64,000 nt of DNA from Trebouxia sp. TZW2008 (GCA_002118135.1 BDIU01000134.1:570-64569); one strand, 5' to 3'. Shown: positions 1 to 11,653, counted from the stretch's first letter. Notes: generated from the letters alone by a model not told the origin. Numbers and translations: made by a program.

Positions 1-126
1 TCAGCCCATTGAGCCAGCCTGCGCTCAATGATCATTGCAAACAGCTTGGCAAACACTGGTCCAGCTGTGATGCCCCGGTAATTGCTCATGTCATGCCAGT
101 CCCCAGATTTGAATACAGAACCTACT
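1..126 (-). mobile_element. LINE-type (non-LTR) reverse transcriptase fragment
   Basis: Read on the minus strand, this stretch encodes an open reading frame with the non-LTR retrotransposon RT signature: KSGDWHDMSNYRGI, then AGPVFAKLFAMIIERRL and a following QWA. The NYR-x-I-(S/T)-x-GP-x-x-x-K-x-x-x-x-x-x-x-x-R-L pattern is typical of motif 2 of LINE RTs. The fragment runs off the window at base 1, so only about 40 residues are visible and the rest of the element lies to the left. A plus-strand TAG/AG boundary near 120-130 limits the open frame. Nothing else of the element (endonuclease, poly-A tail) can be seen. Confidence 0.75.
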
Positions 127-395
127 GAAAGGTGTTAAGGAAAATGACTGCGGGTGACTAAGGCTTCATCGAGAGCAGGTGACTCAGTAATTACTAATGG
201 CACTGGGGCATATCTCGTTCGTTTCTTGGCCAGCTTCAATCTCGCAGCATTCCGGAAGCACGCTCAATTTGCTGATTGATTGCGCAAAGGTCATTAGCTA
301 GCCCCAACATGTAGACGACTTTGTGCTACACCGCGTACAGCGCTGTCACAGCAAAAGGGCCGCGCTTGAACACCGCAGCGTATGGCACTTACCTG
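127..395. other. Intergenic stretch upstream of the mitochondrial carrier
   Basis: No coding signal on either strand. It separates the LINE fragment from the carrier start and presumably holds the carrier promoter. No TATA box or other element could be recognised with confidence. Confidence 0.4.
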
Positions 396-3300
396 ATGTC
401 CTCTGCTGAGCATCAACACGAGCGTCGCGCGCAGGACCAAGCAGTAGCGTGCGAAACAACATTGAGCCTCACAGAAGATGTGTCTCGCCCAGCAAGTCTT
501 GCTCGAGCAGCTCAGCCCTCGGCTATCAAGGGCCTGCTTAGCATGCCGCTAGGGTACCTTCGAACCGGTACACTGTCTGCAAAATTGCTCCTATCTGGAG
601 GTGTCGCTGGAGCTGTGAGTCGCACGGCGACAGCACCCATCGACAGGCTCAAGTTTCTCCTCCAAGTCCAGGATGGTCAGCTGATCAGTATCAGACAGGT
701 ACCATTCTGTCAAACTGAGGAGTCAGCATAGCTGGCACGATCATGTTTGCTACGACGCCTGTTGTCCACCTCAAATTTACTGCGCAATTGCGCTGCCAAG
801 GGTGTTGAGCTTGATTTTCGACCGCAGGGATTCCAGCTGATGGCTGCAGAGGGTACCTACAAGGCATACTTCAGAGGCAATGGGGCCAATGTCATCAAAA
901 ATGTGCCAGAAACAGCGCTCAAGCTCACGTGCAATGACAAAGTCAAATCTGTCATTGCCCGTGATGGCCATTCTGTCACTCTAGGTACCTGTCACCTTGT
1001 CCCCATTCTTTGCAGAATCCAGCAAGCTTCCAGTGTTTAGACTGTGTGCCTGCAGCTTCATAACTATTGTTGCTGTAATGCATTGTCTACAGAGCGTATG
1101 CAAGTCTTGGCAAAGGGTCCCAACTGGAACCCAGAGGACTGCAATGTGCATGGCATTACCATGCGTCAGCAGTTAGCAGTCCTGAGTTCTGTTTAAAGAC
1201 CGCACCAATTTGTTTTATGCCTGTGCAACATCTGAGACCCAGCAGCAAGAAGTGACTGCAGGCCTTGATCCTGAGCCATGTGCAAGCTCAAGTGCTGAGA
1301 ATCCTGCTGACATTCAATAGCTCACTTGCTCAGCTACTGCTCAAGTGCTGACACTAATAACAGCTTTGGCAGACTACTATTTACAAAGACCTTTTCACCC
1401 TCAACATTCAATATGAAGAGTTTGAGTTAGCACAAGACTGAACTAGCTGAAGACAAGCGATTGCTCCACTACATACCTAGCTGGGCCTGCTAAGCCTGTA
1501 TAGCATGTAAGTTTGAATGAATAGGTGAACTGAAGTGCTGAGTATCCTGCTGACAGCCACATTCTCCTCTTTGCAGCTGAGCGATTGGCCATTGGAGGCA
1601 TTTCTGGGGCCATTGCCCAGGGTACCATATACCCAATGGAGGTCATTCAGACCCGGCTTGCTGTCAGTCCTGCTAGGACTTACAACGGCATCCTGGATGC
1701 TTTCGCCAAGATTGTGCAGCAGGAGGGCTTTGCAGCCATGTTCAGGTCAGTCTGCTACATTCACAAAAGAAGCCTGTCAATGTCACAGCAGACATTGATC
1801 ACTGGATGTGCTGAAAGCAAGTCTGACTGGCAAGTCACACTGACTCTGCTGATCAACCTCATCAATGATGCAGAACATTGCACCTTTGAGACTTTTGCTG
1901 CGCATAAATGCTTTGAACAGCAGCTGAGCCCAGCTGCTCACATCAGCGACCAGTAAGATAAACCTGTTGCCTTTCACAGTGCTCCAGATCAGTAGACACC
2001 GTTTCAGTGCTTTCTGCATCATGCAGGGGCATTACACCATGTATGGTGGGCATCATCCCATACGCTGGACTAGACATCGCAGCCTTTGAGCTGATGCGAG
2101 ATGAGCTCCACAAGCGCTATGACCGCAACCCCCCACCACAGCACCTGCTGGTGGCTGGCATGCTTTCCAGCACCGGAGCCCAGCTGGTGGCCTATCCCCT
2201 TGGACTCATCAGGACCCGCTTGCAGGTGAACTGTCTTGCCTGGAAGCTCAAGAACCCAAAACCCAGAAGTCGACCTGTGCGACCCACAAAAGAAAACTGC
2301 CAAAATTCACAAAAGGAAAGGGCATTTTGAGACAGTCTCTGCAGTTTGGCATTACAGCTGGCCATTGGTATACTGTCTAGCATGGGAGCTCACCTGGTGG
2401 GACAACCCCTAGGCTAGGTCAGGACATCTGCAATTGCGCTTCATCTGTAGCAACAAAGGTCCAGATTCAACAAACAGGCAAAATGGAAACAACAGTCTCA
2501 TCAGGCACAAGCCTGCAAAACCCCAAACAGGTTAAGCACATTTTGGTGCGGCATATATTGCTTCAAAGGCATGATAGCAGGAATCTTTGTTCCCAGTACT
2601 CATGCCTCTGGTGTGTCACTGCCAACTGTGGTCATGTGGCTGTCCCTGTGGTTGATCCAGTATTCCATCAACACTGTGACTGCAGCTGCATTTCTGAGAT
2701 GCGCTTGGCCTCATGTTTGATTCTGTGCTGTGTACAAAAAGGACAAAATCAGACATAGACTTAGCAGAGCGCAAAGAGGCTGACACTCAGTTTGCTGCAC
2801 ATCTGCTGCATGCTGGCAGCCACTGAATCCGTGATGACCTTGCCATCAAGGAGTTGTGCATTGGACTTTCAGCCTTGCTGCTTAGCATGAGGTCTGTGGC
2901 GTTTTGCTTGACCTCATATAGTCATGCTCCTAGTGTATCGCTGCCAATTGCGGCCATGTGGCTGTCCCTGTCGCTGACCCAGTTATCCAGCAACACTGTG
3001 ACTGCAGCTGCATTGCTGAGCTGTCCTTGGTCTCTGTTTGATTCTGTGCTGTGCACAAGACAGCACAGGATCAGACACAGACTTAGCACATCTCAGACAG
3101 GCTTGCCCATGGTCTGCTGGACTTCTGCTGCATGCTGGCTGTCAATGAATGCTTTGCTGTAATCGAGCTATGCAATAGATGTTCAGCCTTGCGCAGCATC
3201 TTTTGCTTGCATGACATCACAACAGGGACCTTGGTCTCAAAGCAGCAATCATTCTTGTAATGTATCAGTGCCAGTTATGGTCATGTGGCTGTGCCTGTTG

Positions 3301-4363
3301 CTGACCCAGCAACACTGTGACTGCAGCTGCTTTGCTGAGCTGTGCTCGGTTGTGTCTGGTCCGTTTAAGTGTACAGATCAGGACAGGACCAGACACAGAC
3401 ATAGCAGAGCTGAGACCGGCTTGCACACGGTTTGCTGGACATCTGCTGCATGTTGGCAGCCAATGAATGCTTAATGGGTTTGCTGTCATCGAGCTGTGCA
3501 ATAGACATCTAGCCTTGCGCATCTTTTGCTTGAATGGCATCATAGCAGAGACCTTTGTTCTGAGAGCATTATCCATGTCTCAATGGCAACTGTGGACATG
3601 TGGCTGTCCCTGTTGCTGACCCAATTATCCAGCAACACTGTGACTGCAGCTGCATTGCTGAGCTGTGTTTGGTCTCCGTTTGATTCTGTTCTGTGCAAGA
3701 CAGGACAGAATTAGACACAGTCTCAGCAGAGCTGAGTCAGGCTGGCAAGCAGTTTGCTGGGTCTGTGCTACATGCTGCCTGCTTTGACTGCTTGCTGGAT
3801 TTGCAATCAATGATTGCAATGGCCATGAAGCTTGGCTGCTTAGAAAGAGGCCTGAGGCGTCTTGCTTACCAACAAAGCTGCAGGCTGCCACATTCTGCTG
3901 CAAATCTCCACTGGCTAAGTCAATGCACCGGCGGCAATGCTGCACTGCAGTCTATCATCATATGCAGTGAGCAGACAGGTCCCTGTTGAGGCTCTACCAT
4001 CGGTGGACATGCAATAGTTCACGAGTCATGGGCAGTCTTTCTTGATACTGATGTGCAATGACCTGTGCAATGTGCTTATGTGGCTGGTGTTATCCCCAGC
4101 AGTCATGCTGACATACAATTGCAAATGACCAATGCTATACATTGAAATGGCTGATTTGGTTATTTTGCCTGATGCAGGCACAAGGCATGGGTGGAGCGCC
4201 TTTGAAATACACAGGCATGTTTGATGTGATCAGGAAGACGATCGCACTTGAGGGTGTTCAGGGCATGTACAAAGGCTTGACTCCGAACTTGATGAAGATT
4301 GCACCAGCTGCAGGCATCAGCTGGTTTGTATTTGAGGAAAGCAAGCGAATTCTGCAGGCATGA
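396..4363 (+). CDS. Mitochondrial carrier (SLC25) of the ATP-Mg/Pi (APC/SCaMC) type
   Basis: Five exons splice in phase: 396-698, 837-984, 1577-1745, 2027-2225 and 4178-4363 (TGA), giving 334 residues. The three SLC25 repeats are visible through their signatures: PIDRLK in repeat 1, PMEVIQTRL in repeat 2 and [10 protein letters not shown] in repeat 3. Each is followed by helix motifs such as [30 protein letters not shown] and [19 protein letters not shown]. The RGNG-x-N and PYAG-x-D patterns and the non-acidic third signature resemble calcium-dependent ATP-Mg/phosphate carriers, which exchange adenine nucleotides for phosphate across the inner mitochondrial membrane. SCaMCs usually carry N-terminal EF-hands; here only about 65 residues precede repeat 1 and no EF-hand is seen, as in the short APC-like members. 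Substrate is inferred from family resemblance. The start is the first ATG in the open first exon. Intron 4 is 1.95 kb and filled with a tandem repeat. Confidence 0.88.
1453..1510 (-). repeat. Dispersed ~60-bp repeat, copy 1
   Basis: Reverse-complement copy of a family whose core reads CTAGACAGG-CTCAGCAGGCCCAGCTAG followed by an ACTGGAGCAATCAACT-like tail. It lies in the carrier's second intron. Further copies are at 7141-7200, 16822-16880, 36661-36720 and 40621-40682. Confidence 0.6.
2500..3720. repeat. Tandem repeat, period about 320 bp, four copies, inside carrier intron 4
   Basis: The block AACACTGTGACTGCAGCTGC recurs at about 2669, 2992, 3310 and 3633, giving spacings of 323, 318 and 323 bp. 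Flanking sequence is conserved too: the block is preceded by a CATGTGGCTGTSCCTG stretch and followed by GATTCTGTGCTGTG and GACACAG stretches. A partial fifth unit may begin near 2560. The frames are broken by stops, so I read it as an intronic satellite rather than coding sequence. Confidence 0.85.
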
Positions 4364-4961
4364 TTTTTCACTTGCAACATGCAAATGGCGTCGCCAAGCG
4401 ATTGGCAGGCTCAATGCGCAATTTCATTTTTGAGAAGATCGATTTGCACCTGGGAGATTTTGCAGTTTTAGTATAGTATATCATGTTTTTGAGAGCTGCA
4501 AAACGCTCCTTATGTGTTCATGGGCAAAAGCTCTATATGTATTTGTACTCTGTACATTAACGGCCTATGGCTTTTGCAAGCCGTGTACGGCCTTTTGGTG
4601 GTTCATGCTTTTGATGATTGACATTGCAGGCAGCTCGAGAACACTTGCCTTTCAGTTTTGAGGTGCATGCTGCTACACTGCCTGATCAGACCTGCCTTTG
4701 CTTGGCTCCATTGCAGCATGCAGAGATCGATGGACTTGTGGATAGTACATGCGAATGATCAGCAAACAAACATCCTGAATGAGAACAAAATTCACGTTGC
4801 CATGGAAATGCAGTTTTGGTTTGTTGTCCGTAAAGTAAATGTGGTGCAGCATTCAGCCAACATGCTTGCTGAGGTTGCCAATTCAGCGAGCAATGCATTA
4901 CTTCTGACATGCCAAACACTCTGTTCTCAACTAAAGCATCATAAGTTACAAGCGAGGGAGT
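4364..4961. other. Intergenic region between convergent carrier and RPS11 genes
   Basis: Holds the two 3' untranslated regions. An AT-rich stretch at 4470-4560 with ATATGTATTTGTACTCTGTA is compatible with 3'-end formation for the carrier. The small ORFs at 4658-4975 on both strands have no recognisable content and look like chance openings. Confidence 0.4.
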
Positions 4962-6424
4962 TTAAAAGGCGCTGAATCCCTTCTTGCCAGCTTTCTGACC
5001 CTTGGGAATCACTCTCAGTACATTGAACCGTACTGTCTTTGACAGCGGTCTGCAAACACCAGACACAAGGTCAGAAACGCACAAAAGCTTTGCAACCGGT
5101 CTGGACCAAATGCCAATGATCACGATACAACAGCAGCACTGGCCAGCATAAGGCCGACTGCAGGGCATCACTGCAAACAAGTACCTTGCAGGCAAAGCAA
5201 CATCAAAGCCTGCGGGAAACTAATTTCTTGCAGGCAACACAAGGTCAACGATTGTGAAGCATGTCAAGCGAAGAGCAAGAAGCTTAACGCGTACCTGCAC
5301 TGGCCAACAATGACAATGTCTCCCTCATTGACACGGAAGCATGGCGACACATGGACAGCCAAGTTTGAATGCCTCTTCTCATACCTGCAAGTACATCAGA
5401 TGGTACCAACAAGCACTCACATCAAATGGCACTATCAACAAGCGTTCACATCTACTAGCACTACCGAGAAGCAGTCCTGAGCATGAGTGGCTGATGAACA
5501 TGGATGCAAGACATATGCTTGCAAACCATGCATCCTGCTGCACAGTCCTGACACCTGACACCAAGACAATAGTCTGTTGGTAGCCTGTCTAACGGCTGGC
5601 ACTCCAGTCACAGCAAGCCTGCCATGCTCAAGACTGCCATGCTCAAGAAAGTGATACAGCTCTGCACTTGACTGTTCACACCACAACATTGATGGACGAG
5701 GTGTACCTAGCATACTTCTTGATGAAATGCACGTAATTCCGTCGCACAATGATGGTTTTGTTCATCTTTGTGGACTTCACAATGCCTGACAGAATACGGC
5801 CTCTAATTGAGATGTTGCCAGTGAAAGGGCACTTCTTGTCAATGTAGGTGCCTGCATCATCAACACGTACCATTAATGCTGGGTACACATACCATAGACA
5901 CGTACTGAGCTGCCACAAGCAGATCATGACAGAATGGAGACAGCAGGGCTGTTGAGTCTGCTGCTGGCGTCTGGAGATGCGGCTGACGCATTGATGGCTG
6001 TCTGCTGAGCGCTATCAGTAGCTTTGTTAGGGCAAGTTGTTTGGCAGATCACAGCTAGCAGTGTCAAGCTGACCTTCGATAGCTTCCTTGGGTGTCTTGA
6101 AGCCCAGGCCGACCTGCTTGTAGTACCTCTCGCCATTCTTGCCTGGGATCTTGCGCTGGTTTGCCTTTTTGCTGCGGAAACTGCAGGGCAAGGAGTATTG
6201 TCAGGCGATATGCACTCTGCATACGGGCTCGTTCATCTTGAAAAGAGGTGCTCAGTGCGTGCAATGCGTTAAGAACATGTAATCCAATGCTCACCCGACG
6301 TTGACGCCAAGCTGTTTCTGATAGGCCTTCTCGTTCTGCAACACATCACGTGTACTTAGCGCCTGCACGGCCGCCCAGGCTTGCGAGGAGTCAAAGCGAG
6401 GAACCGACGTACCTGCTCTGCCAT
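4962..6424 (-). CDS. RPS11: 40S ribosomal protein S11 (uS17), complete
   Basis: Six exons on the minus strand splice exactly in frame: 6424-6413, 6335-6295, 6171-6074, 5851-5707, 5384-5295 and 5049-4962 (TAA), giving 157 residues, the normal size for uS17 in eukaryotes. The product starts [18 protein letters not shown] and contains [69 protein letters not shown] and [11 protein letters not shown], all hallmark segments of this small-subunit protein, which binds the 5' domain of 18S rRNA. All introns are GT-AG with GCAG acceptors. The first exon carries only four codons, a common layout for ribosomal protein genes. No exon copies were noticed in its introns. It runs divergently from the gene at 6709, with 284 bp between the two starts. 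Confidence 0.97.
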
Positions 6425-6708
6425 GTTGACACAGCAGATGTGCAAACCAGGCACCCCGCACTTTCAACCTGCTAAAAAGGAATTTAGCCGCCGATGCACT
6501 GCGAGCAATAGTCTCGGACATGTTACGGTGTCACCATGCATCGTCATTAGTAATGAAGGCAGCTGAACCAAGTTGAACAGCTTCTTCTTCTTCTGCTATT
6601 TGCATTGATAGGGCATGGCAACATTGCTTGAGCGCATCGGTCCGGGAAAGGTCATGTGGTGACTCCACCGTGATCGCTAGCTAGCCGAGGTTCGCTGCTA
6701 CTGCAGCG
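6425..6708. promoter_or_regulatory. Presumed bidirectional promoter between RPS11 and the CFAP107-like gene
   Basis: The 284 bp lie between two divergent ATG codons. A short CTTCTTCTTCTTCTGC pyrimidine tract at about 6580-6597 could be a promoter-proximal tract. The promoter assignment rests on gene orientation only. Confidence 0.4.
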
Positions 6709-8327
6709 ATGCCGGCTGTGCAGGAGCACTGGTCTCGGGGTGCTGGCGGTGGCATTGGCATGAGCAACCATCAGAACAGCTTCCAGTAAGTTGCCCGCCG
6801 CGACAAGACAGCCATCACGCTGTTGCACGATACCATGTCTCGGAATGTAGCTGACCATAGGCTTGTCTGCGCAGGTCTGGCGTGTGTATGGGTAACTGGG
6901 TCGAGCTTCGCGCCGCTAGCGCACAGAACCCGGGGCCAGCTATTTTCACCGCAACCTCCACTTCTCGAGCTGACTTCAGCCCTGAGGTGAGACATCCTGT
7001 TTGTGAGCGGCAAGTTACACATCTTGCTTGCTGTCTACCCATAACCTACAAAGCTCAACTTCTTTCCCAGTTTCAGCCATACAATTGCTGTGGCATCAGT
7101 GAGCGTCAGTTCATTTCATTCACTACATTCTAGACGTTTTCTAGACAGGCTCAGCAAGCCCAGCTAGACACTTACTGGAGCATTCAACTGTCTCCAACCA
7201 GTCCGGTCCTGTGCTATCCTAACCCACTAAGACTGTGCATGAAGGGAAATGAGATCCGTCGATGCTTGTTGCTACATCCTGCCATCAACATTCAAAGCTG
7301 CTTGGCTGCTTGCAAGCACATGTAGCTGTCACAGCATGGCCTTTATGTGGCATGACACGCCCGCCTCTGATTCACTAGTGCCACATCAAATCTTCAAACC
7401 ACTGTGTCTGCCATCATATCACATTTGCCTTAGACCTCTCTCCAGCTTGCGACGCAAGGAGAAACTTGTGACCACCAGCACTTATGTTGTATCGCAGGGC
7501 AAGTTTGGGGCTGCTCTGTTAGCCAACACTCGAGATGAGGGCGCTGGCAAAGACTATGCTTGCATCAGCAAGGAGCTGCTGTTCAAGCATGGACACAAGG
7601 CATGGCCAGCCTCTGGCAGCTTCTGCAGCCTCAATGAGTTGGCCATGGGTAAGCTCGCACTGTTAAACAACACGTCAATGGTGGATGTCATCAGGCCAGA
7701 GTCACTAGCTTTTGTCCCACCCATTTACAGCTTGCAAGGCTTCTGTCACTTGGCAGACGAAATGATTGCCTAGCGCCTGCTATCTACAAGATCGGTGGAT
7801 TTGGCTTGAATTGTATGGATTCAGTGTGCACTCGCACTGGAGGTCTGTGCTCTGTCTACAAGACTGTTACACTCTACAGCAATGGTTGTTAGCAAGTAGA
7901 GAGCATTCGTGTTGCAAGCTGCACATGTTGTGCTGTCACAGTGCATCAAACAACCAAAGTGAGGCTCTGGTTGAGCGGACAGTCATGTGCTTAAACAGCT
8001 TGCATTGCCAGCAACAGCAGTAGCACAGCTTATTTTACAAGCTCAGATCTACTCAGCCTCAGCTGCACCCATGCCCCATGTAGTTTACCAGCTGCAAATT
8101 ACAGTTGCGCACAATCCTTATCACAGGAAACCAATAAATGCATTACATGCGTTGCAGCTGAGCCCAGCATTGGAGCCCGCCATGTACAGCAGTGCTTGTG
8201 GACAGGCAGGAACAAGCCAGATGCAAGGGTGCCTGTCACTGCACCTCACTACCAGCTGCTATTGACCAAGAAGAGTCAGCAGTGGCAGGATGACAGCAGC
8301 TATAATCCGTACCTCAGCACATCACAG
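6709..8327 (+). CDS. Possible CFAP107-like microtubule inner protein (3' end unresolved)
   Basis: Four exons join in phase: 6709-6785, 6875-6986, 7498-7648 and 8221-8327, encoding 149 residues so far. The next exon and stop were not found. The N-terminal part contains MGNWVELRAA followed about 25 residues later by RADFSPE. A later exon reads VPVTAPHYQLLLTKK and DDSSYNPYL. From memory, a GNW-x-E-x-R motif, a downstream DF-x-P and a late YNP segment occur in the small ciliary protein CFAP107 (C1orf158) and related proteins that bind the lumen of doublet microtubules. The match is motif-level and was not tested by alignment. If right, the protein acts inside the flagellar axoneme, implying that this organism makes motile cells. 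Splice phases agree at every junction, which supports a real gene even if the family call is wrong. Confidence 0.45.
7141..7200 (+). repeat. Dispersed ~60-bp repeat, copy 2
   Basis: Begins CTAGACAGGCTCAGCAAGCC and ends with an ACTGGAGCATTCAACTGTC-type tail. It lies in an intron of the CFAP107-like gene and matches copies at 1453, 16822, 36661 and 40621. Confidence 0.65.
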
Positions 8328-8964
8328 GTATTATGCATGTTTGCAAACACCAGGCCAATGAACATGATGCTGTTTCTGTTGTATGACAATGTTGTTGGCC
8401 AGTTGCTTGCAAGCTGAGATGGTTGCAGATACAGCGTTGCCGTGCTCTGATTGTTCATTGCAATGCCTATGAATGTGCTGAAAGTTGGTGCTTTCCAAGG
8501 GCAAGTTCCCAAGCAACAGTGGCGTCTGTATGTTGTTCAGCCTGTACAATGTTCTTCATGCAGTTCATGTACAGTCTACTGCAGAATCTGTTGCACCCTG
8601 CCATCATTGACCACCACCACCAACCCTCAAACGCGTTGCTATTGCTAGCTTCTGCTACTGTAGTCATTGATCAGACATGACAGCATTGCTGGGCATGTCA
8701 TGCAGTGTGTCCCAACCTGTGGCCTTTGTTGAAACAGAATTTCTGTTGTAAAGGTATTTGGATCATTGCGCTGAGTATGGATGCATGCGTGAATGGACGA
8801 ATGCATGCACAAATGAATGAATGAATGGCATGCATGAATGGAGGACTGACTGGCTGCAGGCAGCAGCAAGGGATACTTTGCATAAGGCAGCTGGACAAGA
8901 CTGGCGAAGAGAGAGCTGTTGACCATATGCACCTGTCTTGTAAACAAAGTCTCGTTTCAATGTA
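8328..8964. other. No clear gene; possible 3' part of the CFAP107-like gene
   Basis: The terminal exon of the upstream gene should lie here, but I could not choose between acceptors near 8434 and 8540. A short imperfect repeat of GAATG units (GAATGAATGAATGG) sits at about 8780-8845. Confidence 0.3.
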
Positions 8965-9138
8965 CAGTAAATTCTCGGTGTAAGGACACTCGATGTAAGG
9001 ACAATCTCGACGTAAGGACAGCGCCATTGGTAACCAGTCACTGCATTCTGACTGCAGTCGCCCCTCTGAGTAAGGACAATTTGATGTAAGGACAAATTTC
9101 TTGGTAACCAAAGCAGTCGTTACAAAGAGAGTTTACTG
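8965..9138. mobile_element. pogo/Tc1-like MITE (174 bp) with TIRs and TA target duplication
   Basis: The left end CAGTAAATTCTC and the inverted right end CAGTAAACTCTC differ at one position of twelve. Both ends are flanked by TA (8963-8964 and 9139-9140), the target preference of Tc1/mariner/pogo elements. Inside are several direct GTAAGGACA motifs (for example TCGATGTAAGGACA, TCGACGTAAGGACA, TTTGATGTAAGGACA) like the repeated subterminal motifs of pogo-like MITEs. No transposase is encoded, so it is non-autonomous. A related, rearranged copy is at 50320-50402. Confidence 0.75.
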
Positions 9139-9640
9139 TAATCTTGATGCTTTCTTTGATGCTTGCTTGCATCTGCAGAGACTCATTGGGGGTTGCTGTG
9201 ACATACTGCTGCTCATTTGGTCCCTTGCTGAGAATCTGCAGTTGCTGTACAAAGCAATAGCCTGTAAAGGTCAATGAGTCAAGGTACACCCATTGTCAAG
9301 TGTTGTCACAAAGCTTTTGCCGAAACAGGATATGAACAGCTCAGTCACATGACTCATTTCGTTGAAACGATTGTCTGCAAGATGCACATTCTGCAATCAA
9401 GCTGTCTGCACAAAATCTGCGAGCTCTAATTGTGGAAGGCGAGGTCTGGCAGCTCTTAGCGTATTGTCAGAGGCACCTTTTCAGTCACCGCTCATTCAAA
9501 AGGAGCACTGCCTGACCCTGATTAAGTCTGTAGCTATCCCAGGCTGCCTCTTTAGACAGAGGCTCCCGCTGTGGCGCCTAGCGGCGTAGACTTGTCTTTT
9601 CTATTCTGTAGCTCTGCTGTACCTAGGTGTCAAGGTGATG
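9139..9640. other. Gene-free spacer
   Basis: Lies between the MITE and the 3' end of the minus-strand gene that stops near 9641. Only short ORFs without recognisable content were seen. Confidence 0.4.
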
Positions 9641-11170
9641 TCATGAGCCTGCTTGCTGTTGCTTCTTGAGCATTGCTCTCTCACGCCAGGATAGCTTCGG
9701 TGCAGTCGCAAGGACAGGCTCATCGGCCTCCCCACCATTGTTGGCATTCTGCATCAAGCCAGGCAGGAACAGTCTGTCTGCTGGTAGCTTTATCTTGTCA
9801 TGCACAGGAAGAAAGCAGGCAGACATCTCAACAGCGACGGCTCAGCACTCAAAAGGCTGCGTGGAATACATGCATTTTGACAATATCTGATCACAAGTTC
9901 TGCATCTTGCAATATGGCATTGACCAGTCTGGCATCTGCTAGTTTGTCATCTGTTGATGACAGGTTCACAGTACTGACAACAGCAGCAGACACGATGATT
10001 CAATCAGAATTGATTTGCTGATGTTGTGCTTGCTTACATCTGCACCCAAGGCTGTCATCTCCTGAATCTCGACAATCTGCGGCTGCTCATCAGAATCTGA
10101 GCTTGTGCCATGCGCCGTGCTGGCTGGCTGCTCAGGTTCAGCAGGCAAATGTTGAGCTGGCGCACCAAAAATGGCAGCCTGCAAAAAACATGCGGCAAAT
10201 CCATTAGCTTTGATTGGAAATCACTCAGCACAACATATGCCCAAAGCTTGCTGATGAAGAAGAGTATGACGCAGCCCGTCAACAACACCACAGCAAAGAT
10301 CAGAAGTGATGTCAAATGAAACACAATGCTGTTCAGACACCACCCTCAGGGCATCAAGCCTTAGTCTGTCACCAAGTCTCATGCCTTTGGACAAGTTGAG
10401 GCTTGCTGTCAGATGGCTGCTTTTGCATGCACCTAGCAAGTTGGAGGAATCTCACAAGCAAGAAAGCAGTTCCTTGGCCTTGCTAACAAAGGAAGCTTCC
10501 ATCATACCTCCACCAGGACAAGCCTCCACCTTTGCCTAGTGGGGACACGGAGCTGGCAATCATGATGCACCTGAGCGTTGTGGAAACTCATTGAGAAGCC
10601 CATGCATGATCACGAGGATGATGTCACTAGTCCTCATGGGCATCATCATCAATCTTGTGAGGCTGAACCAAGCAGTGCTGCTTGATCAGCAAGCCTCAAC
10701 CATCATCACCATTATGCTGATGAGCAGATGACCTTGCAAAATGAACACCATACTGTTGAACAATACCACACCTCGTGAGCACTGTCATCAGCCTTGTGTG
10801 GCTGAGCCGAGCAGTGCTGCCTGAAGTCAAAGGCGCCAAGACCAGCCTGGGCCCCAGTTGTGGCCCCAGCTGTGGTGCCAGGTTCATCCTGTTCTGCCTC
10901 TTCTTCTAACAAAGCATCAGTGTTGAACACAAACCTCGTCCAGGGCTCTCCATTGGACTGAGTCCGATCCTGCACAGATGATGAGCAGAACAGGTTGGGG
11001 CATAGGCAAGGTACTGATCAGACTCTTGCTCCAACAAGGCGCCAGAGTTGAACACAATCCTCATCCAGGGCTCCCCATTGGACTGGCGGCTGTCCTGCAC
11101 AATCAGGACGACACTTTGTCCAGGCAAAAGGACAACAGATGCATCTGCAGAATGTGCTTGTTGGTGTTCT
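9641..11170 (-). CDS. Unidentified multi-exon protein with duplicated exon
   Basis: I do not recognise this gene. Exon-like segments on the minus strand are: about 11150-11048, VVLLPGQSVVLIVQDSRQSN followed by GEPWMRIVFNSGALLEQES; 10971 to about 10800, DRTQSNGEPWTRFVFNTDAL then an Asp/Glu- and Ala/Gly-rich stretch; about 10173-10040, AAIFGAPAQHLPAEPEQPAS then a Ser/Asp-rich stretch and IVEIQEMTALGAD; and the last exon ending ATAPKLSWRERAMLKKQQQA-GS and a stop at 9641. The middle region at 10200-10320 also holds a hydrophobic stretch (LLIFAVVLLTGCVILFFIS) that is open on this strand but may be intronic. The first two exon segments are tandem copies of each other (see findings). The 5' end was not located. 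Confidence 0.45.
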
Positions 11171-11653
11171 GTGACATAAACCGCAAGCGAATGTATGCCT
11201 CAGCTAGAGAATTGACTGGACCTGAGAATGTCTGCAGCTGAGGTTGTGCTGAAGCTTTCTGAGCTGTCTGCTGTGCTGCCGCTGTTGGTCACAAGCGACA
11301 ATGCACAGGCAGAATGTGCTTCAAACAAAGGCACCAGCGGTGACAACAGACCAAGTCCAAGGTGTCCAGCTGGAAGTGAGGGCTTACTTGCATGCACACT
11401 GAAGGGATGTCTTGCCTAGGCAGAAGTGAAATGGGCATGTCTGTAGGAGGTGTTGGAGAGTGGCACCTGCACTGTTCAACTCAGGAAAGGCTGCTGCTGT
11501 GCTAAGTCTTGTGCAGACGTCAATTTTGCGACGCTCAAGACAAGGCTGCCTGGCGTGATAGGACTTGTGCCACACACACCTTGCAATGTATGCTATAAAA
11601 TGCGGTGCTTGCTATGACCTTTATCATGTTTATTGAAAAGTCTTATACAAGCA

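Noticed and set aside
10560..10740. Plus-strand His-rich stretch (HDHEDDVTSPHGHHHQ) like a metal transporter loop
   Set aside because: No transmembrane exons on the plus strand nearby, and the region is a tandem copy of minus-strand exon sequence (QPHKADDSAHE), so the minus reading is preferred.
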